Source of the DNA: Pedobacter sp. BS3
Lineage (GTDB): Bacteria; Bacteroidota; Bacteroidia; Sphingobacteriales; Sphingobacteriaceae
Assembly (NCBI RefSeq): GCF_008274585.1
Contig: NZ_VTRT01000001.1
Span: 1,054,001 to 1,118,000 of the forward strand
Length of the DNA stretch: 64,000 nt
Reading direction: 5' to 3'
In this document: in pieces, positions 34,632 through 43,195 of the stretch
Layout of the letters: each line of letters opens with the position of its first letter
Position numbering within the stretch: the stretch's first letter is position 1
Position numbers and translations under genes: made by a program
The notes under the pieces: model-generated
Told to the model about the DNA's origin: nothing
Seen by the model: the letters and a program-made list of their open reading frames with translations, nothing else
Database searches by the model: none

Positions 34632-35465
34632 ATGTTAGGATCAAAGTTAGATCTTTTTAAATTAGACTGGATAGACGTGGTTTTTGCCGGCCGTAACAAA
34701 GCCTACGGTGCGTATGAATTGCGTAAAGATAACTCAAAAACTACATCCAGGGCACTTATAATAGGTAGTATACTGTTTGTTTTAGCAGTAAGCTCGCCTA
34801 TTATTATAAAATATATTTCGGGTTTTATACCAGAAAAGCAGGAGGAAAAGATAATACAAACAGAAGTTGTGTTAACACCTCCGCCTCCGGTAGATGAGAA
34901 AACTCCGCCTCCGACACCACCGGCAGAGCCTCCCCGCCCGAGGGTTAACCAGGTGAAGTTCCCGCCTCCCGTTGTTGTTCCTAAAGAGCAGGTGCGTGAT
35001 GAGGAGCCTCCAACCGTTGAAGAGCTTAAAACAGCAGATCCGGGGCAAAAGAAAATTGAAGGTGACCCGAATGCTGAGGTGCGCATTGATGAGCCTGTAG
35101 GCGAAGCACCAAAAGGCGCTGCTGTTACCGAAGATAATGGTGTACACGATTTTGCCAGCGTGGAAGTTCTTCCCGAATTTCCCGGAGGGATACAAAAGTT
35201 CTACCAGTATGTTGCTAAAAACTATAATTATCCGGCAGCGGCTAAAGAACAAGGTGTTTCAGGCCGTGTTACCGTTAGCTTCATCGTAGAAAAAGACGGA
35301 AGCCTGACCGATATTAAAGTATTACGTGATCTGGGTATGGGTACCGGCGAAGAAGCAGTACGCTTATTAAAAAAATCGCCAAAATGGAAACCCGGTATAC
35401 AGAACGGGCGTCCGGTGCGGGTAGCCTATACCATACCGATCATGTTGAATCTTGAAGTTCAATAA
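34632..35465 (+). CDS. tonB: TonB energy transducer
   Basis: The 277-residue protein has the Bacteroidota-type N-terminus (LDLFKLDWIDVVFAGRNKAYGAYELRK), a membrane helix (IIGSILFVLAVSSPIII), a Pro-rich periplasm-spanning stretch (TPPPPVDEKTPPPTPPAEPP), and a C-terminal TonB domain (YPAAAKEQGVSGRVTVSF, DIKVLRDLGMGTGEEAVR, KWKPGIQNGRPVRVAYTIPI). The TonB domain contacts the TonB box of outer-membrane receptors. It directly abuts the next small gene. Confidence 0.96.
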   Translation: MLGSKLDLFKLDWIDVVFAGRNKAYGAYELRKDNSKTTSRALIIGSILFVLAVSSPIIIKYISGFIPEKQEEKIIQTEVVLTPPPPVDEKTPPPTPPAEPPRPRVNQVKFPPPVVVPKEQVRDEEPPTVEELKTADPGQKKIEGDPNAEVRIDEPVGEAPKGAAVTEDNGVHDFASVEVLPEFPGGIQKFYQYVAKNYNYPAAAKEQGVSGRVTVSFIVEKDGSLTDIKVLRDLGMGTGEEAVRLLKKSPKWKPGIQNGRPVRVAYTIPIMLNLEVQ

Positions 35466-35702
35466 ATGAGACAGGTTCAGAAAGAAGATTCAGAACAGAA
35501 ATCGCCCGCAAAGCGATTTTTGTTCATTTTAGGACTTTTTGTAGCTACGGTATATATTATACTGGGATTGCTTATTTTGCTGAAAAAAGACTTTTTACCA
35601 GGCCTGAACGGCCCGTTTCGTTCAGTATTTGGTGGTGTTTTGATCTTTTACGCTCTGTTCAGGCTGTCCCGGATAGTACAAAATCGCAGCCAGGAAAGGT
35701 AA
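35466..35702 (+). CDS. Hypothetical small membrane protein
   Basis: I do not recognise it by name. The 78 residues contain two hydrophobic segments (FLFILGLFVATVYIILGLLILL and SVFGGVLIFYALFRLSRIV) between charged ends. It starts with the ATG immediately after the tonB stop and ends 3 bases before the PstS-like gene, so it is clearly operonic. The position suggests an envelope-energy role, but nothing in the sequence shows which. Confidence 0.75.
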   Translation: MRQVQKEDSEQKSPAKRFLFILGLFVATVYIILGLLILLKKDFLPGLNGPFRSVFGGVLIFYALFRLSRIVQNRSQER

Positions 35703-35705
35703 CTC

Positions 35706-36608
35706 ATGTATAAATTTAGTTACATAATCGTTCTTTTGTTCCTTGTTTCCTGTCAGAGGAATAAGTCAGCTACACAGGCTACGCAGTCTTATGTGGCAGG
35801 TGCTACGCAAATTGTTGCCGACGAAACATTTGAGCCCATCCTGGAAGACCAGCTTTTTGTGTTTTCAAGCAGCTATCCCGATGCCCGGATAAAAATGATA
35901 TACCAGCCGGAGGCTGGCGTTGTTAATTCGCTTCTCAATAACCCTGAAACCCGGATCGCGGTATTATCCAGGAAACTTAATAACAGGGAACAGAAGGTTT
36001 TTGACAATAGGAAGATCAGGGTTCGGGTAAACCGTATTGCTATTGATGCGGTAACACTCATTGTTAACCAGGCCTCTGCCGATACGGCAGTTACGGTAAA
36101 CGATATAGTAAATGTTTTGCAGGGCAAGCCATCGCCAATAAAAAAACTGGTGTTTGACAATGCAAACTCAAGCACGGTAAGGTACCTGAAAGAGCTGAGC
36201 AATGTAACCGATGTGCCTGCCAGCGGCGTGTATGCGTTAAAAAATAATAAGGAAGTAATTAAATATATATACAATAATAAGGGCGCAATTGGAGTTGTAG
36301 GATTTAACTGGATAGAACAGCCGGATAAGGATATGGAGGAAGCTGTGAGTAAGATCAGGGTGCTGGGCGTGAAAAATCTGGCGGGTAAACCCGGAGACGA
36401 TAAGTTTTATAAACCCAATCAAACCAACCTGGCTTTAAGTTTGTATCCTTTGAAAAGAGAAGTATTTATTATAAATTGCCAGGGTGGTCCCGGATTAGGC
36501 ACAGGTTTTGCTGCTTTTGTAGCAAGCGACCGTGGTCAACGCATCATACTTAAATCTGGTTTATTACCGGATAGTATACCCTCACGGGAAATAATAATTA
36601 GAAAATAG
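35706..36608 (+). CDS. PstS-like substrate-binding lipoprotein
   Basis: The signal peptide MYKFSYIIVLLFLVSCQRN ends in a lipobox. The mature domain of about 280 residues has the periplasmic binding-protein type II layout, with FEPILEDQLFVFSSSYPDARI, LNRREQ-like switch strings and GAIGVVGFNWIE, as in phosphate-binding PstS relatives. No pst transporter genes are adjacent. In Bacteroidota such proteins often follow the TonB genes, so a role separate from phosphate uptake is possible. Phosphate binding itself is not shown. Confidence 0.85.
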   Translation: MYKFSYIIVLLFLVSCQRNKSATQATQSYVAGATQIVADETFEPILEDQLFVFSSSYPDARIKMIYQPEAGVVNSLLNNPETRIAVLSRKLNNREQKVFDNRKIRVRVNRIAIDAVTLIVNQASADTAVTVNDIVNVLQGKPSPIKKLVFDNANSSTVRYLKELSNVTDVPASGVYALKNNKEVIKYIYNNKGAIGVVGFNWIEQPDKDMEEAVSKIRVLGVKNLAGKPGDDKFYKPNQTNLALSLYPLKREVFIINCQGGPGLGTGFAAFVASDRGQRIILKSGLLPDSIPSREIIIRK

Positions 36609-36626
36609 ATAACTATAAATTTGGAA

Positions 36627-38300
36627 ATGAAAGTAATGAAAAATGCAATTAAAGCATCTTTAGTGCTTGCCTTAGCTGCATCTTCGGCATTTGCTCAAAA
36701 CATTGACGATGCGAAAAAAGCTATAGATGCCGAACAGTATCAGAAGGCTAAAGATGTATTAAAGAAGTTAATAACCGAAAAGCCTGCAGAACCTGAAAAT
36801 TATTTTTTTCTGGGCAACGTTTATCTTAAAACAGATTATATCGATTCTGCCAAGGCTACTTACAACAAAGGTGTTGCCGCCGATGCTAAAAACCCCCTAA
36901 ATTATGTGGGTTTAGGCGCAGTAGATCTGAGTGCTAATAATACAGCCGCAGCCAAAGCTAATTTTGACAAGGCTATTGAGCTGAAAAAGCGTAAAGATGA
37001 GCTACCCTTATTGTATATAGGAAGAGCCTATATCGATACCAAAAAACCTGATTACACTACAGCTATTAATTACCTGGAACAGGCAAAAGCGCTGAACGAA
37101 AAAAATGCTGAGGTGTACCTGGCATTGGGCGACGCACATCGTGCTATGAAAGATAATAGCGCTGCCTACAGCGATTATCGTACCGCATACGATATGGATA
37201 ACAAGCTTTTGCGTGCCAAGGTTGAGTTAGGCGTAATTAATAAGCAGTCAAAAGCCTTTAAAGAATCTGCTGATGAATTTAACAGTGTTCTGGCTATTGA
37301 CCCTAACTATGGCCCGGCTTACCGCGAGCTTGCCGAAACCTATTATCTCTGGGCCAATGCAGAGCCAAAAGAATACGATACCAGGATAAAACAGGCGTTG
37401 CAGTATTACGAAAAATACATTGATCTTACCGATAAGTCGCTGGATTCGCGTATGCGTCATGCCGACTTCCTCATTCTTGCCAAAGATTATAAGGCACTTG
37501 AGGCCGAAGCACAGGCCATGTCGCAAATTGATAAGACCAATCCCCGTATATTCCGCTATTTAGGATATTCTGCTTATGAGAATGGAAATTATGCGGCCAG
37601 CGAAAAAGCTATCCAGGAATTTATCAATAAAGTAGATTCAAGCCGGGTTATTGCCCGCGATTATCTGTACCTGGGTAAAGCCCAGCTTAAAACAGATACA
37701 ACTGCTAACAGCAAAGGATTTGCGAACCTGGAAAAAGCTGTGGACATGGATTCTACCATTGCCGATGACATGTCAGACATAGCCAAAGAGCTTTATACTG
37801 CCAGGAAATACGGTGAAGCAGCCCGTATCTATGAATTGGCAACACAGAGCCCTAAAGTTCCCCTGCTGGACTACTATTATTTAGGAGTTTCGCATTATTT
37901 TGATTACGGAGCCAAGAAAACAGCAAACCTTAATCCGGATAAGCAGATCCTGGTACAAGCTGACTCTGCCTTTAGTAAACTGCTGCAACGGTCTCCAACT
38001 ACAGAGCAGGCTATATTGTACCGTGCCCGTATCCATCGTTTAATGGACGATGAAAACGACAGCCAGGGCTTAGCCGTACCTTATTATCAGCAATATGTTG
38101 AGCTGGTAACGGTAACCCGCCCTGAAAAAGCAGAGAAAAATAAAACGCAGATGGTAGAAGCCTATACTTACCTGGGTTCTGTATCGGCACGAAAAGACCA
38201 GGATAATGCCAAAGCCCTGGAATACTTTAACAAAGGCCTGGCGTTAGATCCGCAGAATGCTACACTGCTCGAAGCCAAAAAAGCCGTTTCGGGTAGTTAA
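36627..38300 (+). CDS. Tetratricopeptide-repeat protein
   Basis: The ATG at 36627 (MKVMKNAIKASLVLALAASSAFAQ) gives a clear signal peptide; the frame could open at TTG 36621. The 557 residues contain many TPR units, for example PENYFFLGNVYLKTDYIDSA, AEVYLALGDAHRAM and YLGSVSARKDQDNAKALEYFNKGL. TPRs bind other proteins. As the last gene of the TonB operon it probably helps assemble or regulate an envelope complex, which is inference. A terminator follows 28 bases after the stop. Confidence 0.88.
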   Translation: MKVMKNAIKASLVLALAASSAFAQNIDDAKKAIDAEQYQKAKDVLKKLITEKPAEPENYFFLGNVYLKTDYIDSAKATYNKGVAADAKNPLNYVGLGAVDLSANNTAAAKANFDKAIELKKRKDELPLLYIGRAYIDTKKPDYTTAINYLEQAKALNEKNAEVYLALGDAHRAMKDNSAAYSDYRTAYDMDNKLLRAKVELGVINKQSKAFKESADEFNSVLAIDPNYGPAYRELAETYYLWANAEPKEYDTRIKQALQYYEKYIDLTDKSLDSRMRHADFLILAKDYKALEAEAQAMSQIDKTNPRIFRYLGYSAYENGNYAASEKAIQEFINKVDSSRVIARDYLYLGKAQLKTDTTANSKGFANLEKAVDMDSTIADDMSDIAKELYTARKYGEAARIYELATQSPKVPLLDYYYLGVSHYFDYGAKKTANLNPDKQILVQADSAFSKLLQRSPTTEQAILYRARIHRLMDDENDSQGLAVPYYQQYVELVTVTRPEKAEKNKTQMVEAYTYLGSVSARKDQDNAKALEYFNKGLALDPQNATLLEAKKAVSGS

Positions 38301-38327
38301 TTTCCGTTAGTTATTAACAGAAAATAT

Positions 38328-38360
38328 AAAAAGAGCTCCGCAAAATCCGGGGCTCTTTTT
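38328..38360 (+). terminator. Terminator at the end of the TonB operon
   Basis: AAAAAGAGC and GCTCTTTTT (38328-38336, 38352-38360) form a strong stem with a CCG/CGG extension, ending in a T run. The -7-like element of the nuo operon starts at its last base. Confidence 0.9.
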
Positions 38361-38367
38361 ATATTTG
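38360..38367 (+). promoter_or_regulatory. Candidate -7 promoter element of the nuo operon
   Basis: TATATTTG is an exact TAnnTTTG match 17 bases before the nuoA ATG. It begins at the end of the TonB operon terminator, so the -33 region would overlap the terminator stem. Confidence 0.5.
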
Positions 38368-38383
38368 CAGGAAAATTGTGCAC

Positions 38384-38755
38384 ATGCAAGTTCAAAGTAC
38401 CCCCATAGATTACCTGCCCATTATTTTTCAGATGATTATAGCCGTCGGGTTTGTGGTAACCACCATGCTGGCAACGCATCTTATTGGGCCCAAACGGAAA
38501 ACAAAAGATAAATTATCAACGTTCGAATCGGGTATAGAAGTGGTAGGTAACGCCCGTCAGCCCTTTTCCATCAAATACTTTCTGGTAGCCATTTTATTTG
38601 TGCTGTTTGACATTGAAGTTATCTTTATGTATCCCTGGGCGGTGAATTTCAAAGAGATGGGAATACCCGGCATGATCGAGATGTTTGTGTTTATGGCTAC
38701 GCTGCTGCTGGGCTTTATCTATATCATCAAAAAGAAGGCTTTAGACTGGGATTAA
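38384..38755 (+). CDS. nuoA: NADH-quinone oxidoreductase subunit A
   Basis: The 123-residue protein has three membrane helices. The loop with TKDKLSTFESGIEVVGNARQ matches the NuoA family, and the strings YFLVAILFVLFDIEVIFMYPW are its hallmark. The ATG at 38384 is preferred; a GTG at 38378 would add two residues. It is the first gene of the nuoA-N operon, separated from nuoB by 123 bases carrying a promoter-like element and a hairpin. Confidence 0.96.
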   Translation: MQVQSTPIDYLPIIFQMIIAVGFVVTTMLATHLIGPKRKTKDKLSTFESGIEVVGNARQPFSIKYFLVAILFVLFDIEVIFMYPWAVNFKEMGIPGMIEMFVFMATLLLGFIYIIKKKALDWD

Positions 38756-38815
38756 CGACGTTTTTAGACTGATTCTAAATAAGTGTCGTTCCTAAATAAA
38801 CAACTTATAAGTTAG

Positions 38816-38823
38816 TAACTTTG
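38816..38823 (+). promoter_or_regulatory. Candidate internal -7 promoter element before nuoB
   Basis: TAACTTTG matches TAnnTTTG exactly and lies 56 bases before the nuoB ATG. The hairpin of 38825-38855 begins directly after it. Confidence 0.4.
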
Positions 38824-38824
38824 T

Positions 38825-38860
38825 AGCTCATTTCTGGCACGTGTAGAAATGAGCTTTTTT
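38825..38860 (+). terminator. Terminator-like hairpin between nuoA and nuoB
   Basis: AGCTCATTTC (38825-38834) and GAAATGAGCT (38846-38855) form a perfect 10-bp stem with an 11-base loop, followed by five T. It lies in the untranslated gap between two genes of the same operon, so it would reduce nuoB-N relative to nuoA unless antitermination or the adjacent promoter is used. Confidence 0.75.
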
Positions 38861-38878
38861 ATTGCAAAGCATAGTTCA

Positions 38879-39421
38879 ATGAGTGAAGTAAATTTAGTTG
38901 AAGCCCCCCCTGGAGTTGAAGGTTCCGGATTCTTTGCAACATCGCTGGATAAGGTAATTGGCATGGCCCGGTCTAATTCATTATGGCCCCTGCCGTTTGC
39001 AACTTCCTGCTGCGGTATTGAATTTATGGCAACCATGGCTTCGCATTATGATTTTGCCCGGTTTGGAGCAGAGCGCTTAAGCTTTTCGCCCAGGCAGGCA
39101 GACTTATTAATGGTAATGGGTACAATAGCTAAAAAGATGGGGCCGGTTTTGCGGCAGGTTTACCTGCAAATGGCAGAACCGAGGTGGGTAATGGCAGTTG
39201 GCGCTTGTGCATCAAGTGGAGGAATATTTGATACCTATTCTGTTTTACAGGGTATTGATGAAGTGATACCGGTAGATGTTTATGTTCCGGGTTGTCCGCC
39301 GCGTCCCGAAGCAATATTAGACGGCGTGCTCAAAATCCAGGAGCTGGTAAAAAATGAATCCTTACGGAGACGTAACTCTCCCGAATATAAAGAATTGTTG
39401 GCTAAATACGGCATCCAATAA
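38879..39421 (+). CDS. nuoB: NADH-quinone oxidoreductase subunit B
   Basis: NuoB holds iron-sulfur cluster N2 at the quinone site. The protein has the conserved twin-Cys string [25 protein letters not shown] and [11 protein letters not shown]. The ATG at 38879 ([12 protein letters not shown]) is preferred to the frame start at 38849, which overlaps the hairpin. The 180 residues are typical. Its stop codon overlaps the nuoC ATG by one base. Confidence 0.97.
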   Translation: MSEVNLVEAPPGVEGSGFFATSLDKVIGMARSNSLWPLPFATSCCGIEFMATMASHYDFARFGAERLSFSPRQADLLMVMGTIAKKMGPVLRQVYLQMAEPRWVMAVGACASSGGIFDTYSVLQGIDEVIPVDVYVPGCPPRPEAILDGVLKIQELVKNESLRRRNSPEYKELLAKYGIQ

Positions 39422-39924
39422 TGGGTAAATTAAGCAATCAGGAAGTTTTACAGAAGTTAACCACCCGTTTCGGTGAGCAGATATCCATACCAGTGGAACC
39501 TTTTGGACTGCTAACGTTCGAGACCGGTAAGGAGAATATCAGCGAAGTGCTAAGCTTCCTGAAAAACGATGAAACACTAAAGTTTAACTACCTGACAGAT
39601 ATTACGGCAGTACATTATCCCGAAAAGGAGCTGAGCATAGCTGTAGTTTATCACCTGCACAGCCTTTCAAATAATGTACGGGTGCGGATAAAAGTGTTTT
39701 TAGAGAGTGAAAATCCGCAGATTCCAACAGCTACCAGTTTATGGAATGGCGCCAACTGGATGGAGCGTGAAACATACGATTTTTTTGGAGTCAATTTTAT
39801 CGGTCACCCGGATTTACGGCGTATTCTCAATGTAGATGATATGACCGTATTCCCCATGCGGAAAGAATATCCGCTGGAAGACCCTAACAGAGTTGACAAA
39901 AGAGATTATTTCTTTGGAAGATAA
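39421..39924 (+). CDS. nuoC: NADH-quinone oxidoreductase subunit C
   Basis: The 167-residue protein is the separate NuoC type (not fused to NuoD). Hallmark strings are YLTDITAVHYP, ERETYDFFGVNFIGHPDLRRIL and MRKEYPLEDPN. It belongs to the peripheral arm near the quinone site. It overlaps nuoB and nuoD by one base each (TAATG junctions). Confidence 0.97.
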   Translation: MGKLSNQEVLQKLTTRFGEQISIPVEPFGLLTFETGKENISEVLSFLKNDETLKFNYLTDITAVHYPEKELSIAVVYHLHSLSNNVRVRIKVFLESENPQIPTATSLWNGANWMERETYDFFGVNFIGHPDLRRILNVDDMTVFPMRKEYPLEDPNRVDKRDYFFGR

Positions 39925-41135
39925 TGGAGAATCATCCCGTTTATATTGATACAGATCCGCAGGTACAAACCACAACCCTGAATCTGGGGCCAACGCACCC
40001 GGCTACACATGGTGTGTTTCAGAATGTACTTGAAATGGATGGGGAGCGTATCGTGAGCGGTGTATCCACCATTGGGTATATACACCGTGCATTTGAAAAA
40101 ATTGCCGAGCACCGTCCTTTTTACCAGATAACGCCGTTAACAGACCGCTTGAACTATTGCTCGTCGCCTATTAATAATATGGGCTGGCACATGACGGTAG
40201 AAAAGCTGCTGGGAATAAAAACGCCTAAACGGGTAGATTATATGCGGGTGATTATCATGGAATTATCGCGTATATCCGACCACATTATCTGCAATACTAT
40301 TATTGGGCAGGACACCGGTGCTACCACGCCATTTTTGTACCTGTTTCAATACCGCGAGCATATCTACGAAATATTTGAAGAAGTATGCGGCGCCCGTTTA
40401 ACCACAAATATTGGTCGTATTGGTGGTTTTGAGCGTGATTTTAACGATCGGGTCTTTGCAAAGCTTGATAAGTTCCTGCAAACGTTCCCGCCGGCATTAA
40501 AAGAATTTGAAAGCCTGCTTACCCGTAACCGGATATTTATAGACCGTACCGCCGGCGTTGCATGTGTAAAACCGGAAGTTGCCCTGGATTACAGCTGGAG
40601 CGGCCCGTTGCTGCGGGCTACCGGCATTGATTACGATGTGCGTGTTAATGAGCCGTATTCATCGTACGAAGATTTTGAATTTGATATCCCGGTAGGTACA
40701 AACGGCGACATTTATGACCGTTTCAATGTACGTAACGAGGAAATGTGGCAAAGCTTACGCATCATTGAACAGGCCGTTGAAAAAATGGCTAAGGAGGAAA
40801 AAGGCGTTTTCCATGCCGATGTTCCCGAATTTTACCTTCCCCCGAAAGAGGAAGTATATAACAACATGGAAGCCTTGATATATCACTTTAAAATTGTGAT
40901 GGGCGAGGTAGATACACCGAAAACAGAAGTGTACCATTGTGTTGAAGGCGGAAACGGCGAGTTGGGTTTTTACCTGATCAGTGATGGAGGACGCTCGCCT
41001 TACCGGTTGCATTTCCGCAGGCCAAGCTTCATCAACTACCAGATGTATGCGCCAATGAGCCGGGGAATGTTACTTTCTGACGCCATTATTAACATGAGTA
41101 GCTTGAACGTTATAGCAGGAGAGTTAGATGCTTAG
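39924..41135 (+). CDS. nuoD: NADH-quinone oxidoreductase subunit D
   Basis: The 403-residue protein lines the quinone cavity. Strings seen are LGPTHPATHGVF (quinone-pocket His), GYIHRAFEK, RLNYCSSPINN and the C-terminal MSSLNVIAGELDA. The length and ends are normal. It overlaps nuoE by 8 bases, suggesting translational coupling. Confidence 0.97.
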   Translation: MENHPVYIDTDPQVQTTTLNLGPTHPATHGVFQNVLEMDGERIVSGVSTIGYIHRAFEKIAEHRPFYQITPLTDRLNYCSSPINNMGWHMTVEKLLGIKTPKRVDYMRVIIMELSRISDHIICNTIIGQDTGATTPFLYLFQYREHIYEIFEEVCGARLTTNIGRIGGFERDFNDRVFAKLDKFLQTFPPALKEFESLLTRNRIFIDRTAGVACVKPEVALDYSWSGPLLRATGIDYDVRVNEPYSSYEDFEFDIPVGTNGDIYDRFNVRNEEMWQSLRIIEQAVEKMAKEEKGVFHADVPEFYLPPKEEVYNNMEALIYHFKIVMGEVDTPKTEVYHCVEGGNGELGFYLISDGGRSPYRLHFRRPSFINYQMYAPMSRGMLLSDAIINMSSLNVIAGELDA

Positions 41136-41637
41136 TGTAACCCATACCGAAGAAATTGAGTTTAGCCCTGCATTGCTGGCACAATTCTCAGAAATAGTAA
41201 GCCGCTATCCCGAAGGAAAACAAAAATCGGCGTTATTACCCATTCTGCATTTAGTGCAGGCCGAATACGGCTGGGTAAGTGTTCCGGCAATGGATAAAGT
41301 AGCGCAATTTTTATCGATAGAACCCATCGAGGTTTATGAAGTAGCTACCTTTTATACCATGTTTTTCCTAAAGCCGCAGGGCAAATATGTACTTGAAGTA
41401 TGCCGTACCGGCCCGTGCTGTCTGGTAGGTGCAGAAAAAATAATGAAGTACATTGAGCAAAAGCTGGGCGTTAAAGAAGGCGAAGTAACAGCCGATGGGC
41501 AATTTAGCTGGCGGGGAGTAGAATGTTTGGCAGCATGCGGCTTTGGCCCGGTATTGCAGATTGGACCCGAGTACACATTCTATGAAAACCTGACCGAGGA
41601 GAAAATAGATAAGCTGATAGCGGATTTAAAAGGATAA
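41128..41637 (+). CDS. nuoE: NADH-quinone oxidoreductase subunit E
   Basis: NuoE holds the 2Fe-2S cluster N1a beside NuoF. Cys ligands are visible in CRTGPCC and CLAACG, with VYEVATFYTMF upstream. 169 residues, normal. The gap to nuoF (183 bases) is filled by low-complexity palindromes rather than a gene. Confidence 0.96.
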   Translation: MLSVTHTEEIEFSPALLAQFSEIVSRYPEGKQKSALLPILHLVQAEYGWVSVPAMDKVAQFLSIEPIEVYEVATFYTMFFLKPQGKYVLEVCRTGPCCLVGAEKIMKYIEQKLGVKEGEVTADGQFSWRGVECLAACGFGPVLQIGPEYTFYENLTEEKIDKLIADLKG

Positions 41638-41663
41638 GATATAAGAGACATAAGATATGAGAT

Positions 41664-41692
41664 TTTAGATATAAGATAATCTTATATCTAAA
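41664..41692. repeat. Perfect palindrome between nuoE and nuoF
   Basis: 14 bases (41664-41677), one central base, then the exact complement (41679-41692). It lies in a 183-base gap made of related TAAGATATGAGAT-like strings. It is of the same low-complexity style as 5325-5347 and 968-1049. Confidence 0.7.
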
Positions 41693-41820
41693 GGACGAAG
41701 TAAAATATGAAAAGTTATAGTCTCGTATTTAAATTAAAATTATTAGCAAAAAGATAAAAGCAGATACGGATTTGACGATAGACTGATGTCTCAAATCTTA
41801 CATCTCAAATCTAAAATACA

Positions 41821-43188
41821 ATGGGCCGTAAACTATTAATAGAGCATATCAACGTTCCCGGAATCAATACCCTGGAAGTTTACCGGCAAAAAGGTGGTTA
41901 CCGTGCAGTAGAAAAAGCCTTGAAAACCATGTCGCCTGATGATGTGGTTGAAGAAGTGAAAAAATCGGGCTTACGCGGACGTGGTGGCGCCGGTTTTCCT
42001 ACCGGGATGAAGTGGAGCTTTTTGGCTAAGCCCGAAGGAGTTCCCCGTTACCTGGTGTGCAATGCCGATGAATCTGAGCCGGGAACATTCAAGGACAGGC
42101 ACCTGATGACCTATATTCCTCATGCTTTAATTGAAGGAATGATCATTTCGAGCTACGCATTAGGCGCTAACGTATCTTACATTTACGTGCGTGGCGAGAT
42201 GATGCCGCAAATACGCATTCTTGAAAAAGCCATTGCCGAAGCTAAAAATGCCGGTTTCCTGGGTAAAAATATCTTAGGCTCAGGTTACGATTTAGAATTA
42301 TATGTACAGCCCGGTGGCGGAGCATACATCTGCGGCGAGGAAACAGCACTGATAGAATCCCTTGAGGGAAAACGAGGAAATCCACGGATCAAGCCTCCTT
42401 TTCCAGCCATTGCCGGTTTATATAATTGTCCCACCGTTGTTAATAACGTAGAATCTATTGCAGCTACGGTACCCATTATTAACGATGGCGGCGAAGAATA
42501 CGCTAAAATAGGCGTTGGCCGTAGTACCGGAACTAAGTTAATTTCCGCTTCGGGAAATATTAATAAGCCCGGTGTTTACGAAATTGAATTAGGTGTTCCG
42601 GTAGAAGAATTTATTTATTCTGATGAATACTGTGGCGGAATTGCTAACGGAAAACGGTTAAAGGCGGTTGTAGCCGGAGGTTCATCTGTGCCTATTTTGC
42701 CAGCCAACCTGGTTATGAAAACCGCTAATGGTGAGAATCGCCTGATGACTTATGAATCGCTTGCTGACGGTGGATTCGCTACCGGCACCATGATGGGGTC
42801 GGGCGGATTTATTGTATTTGATGAAGACCAGTGTATTGTACGCAATACCTGGAACTTTTCGCGGTTTTACCATCACGAAAGCTGCGGACAGTGTTCTCCA
42901 TGTCGTGAAGGTACGGGCTGGATGGAAAAAGTGCTGCACCGGCTGGAATATGGTCACGGTAAATTAAGCGATATTGATTTGCTGGTTGATGTATCCAAAA
43001 AAATAGAAGGTAACACCATTTGTCCGTTAGGGGACGCGGCGGCATGGCCGGTAGCCAGTGCCATACGGCATTTCAGGGATGAATTTGAGTGGCATGTAAA
43101 AGAGCCAATGAAAAGCCAAAGTACCAATTATGGTTTGGCCAATTATGCAAAGCCGATTGAAAAAGCTGTGGCGGCTGAGGAGAAATAA
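41821..43188 (+). CDS. nuoF: NADH-quinone oxidoreductase subunit F
   Basis: NuoF is the NADH-oxidising flavoprotein. It shows the NADH-binding [13 protein letters not shown], the FMN region ([17 protein letters not shown]), [19 protein letters not shown], and 4Fe-4S ligands [14 protein letters not shown] with a fourth Cys in NTICPLGD. The 455 residues are normal. An ORF6N element separates it from nuoG. Confidence 0.97.
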   Translation: MGRKLLIEHINVPGINTLEVYRQKGGYRAVEKALKTMSPDDVVEEVKKSGLRGRGGAGFPTGMKWSFLAKPEGVPRYLVCNADESEPGTFKDRHLMTYIPHALIEGMIISSYALGANVSYIYVRGEMMPQIRILEKAIAEAKNAGFLGKNILGSGYDLELYVQPGGGAYICGEETALIESLEGKRGNPRIKPPFPAIAGLYNCPTVVNNVESIAATVPIINDGGEEYAKIGVGRSTGTKLISASGNINKPGVYEIELGVPVEEFIYSDEYCGGIANGKRLKAVVAGGSSVPILPANLVMKTANGENRLMTYESLADGGFATGTMMGSGGFIVFDEDQCIVRNTWNFSRFYHHESCGQCSPCREGTGWMEKVLHRLEYGHGKLSDIDLLVDVSKKIEGNTICPLGDAAAWPVASAIRHFRDEFEWHVKEPMKSQSTNYGLANYAKPIEKAVAAEEK

Positions 43189-43195
43189 TTACAAT

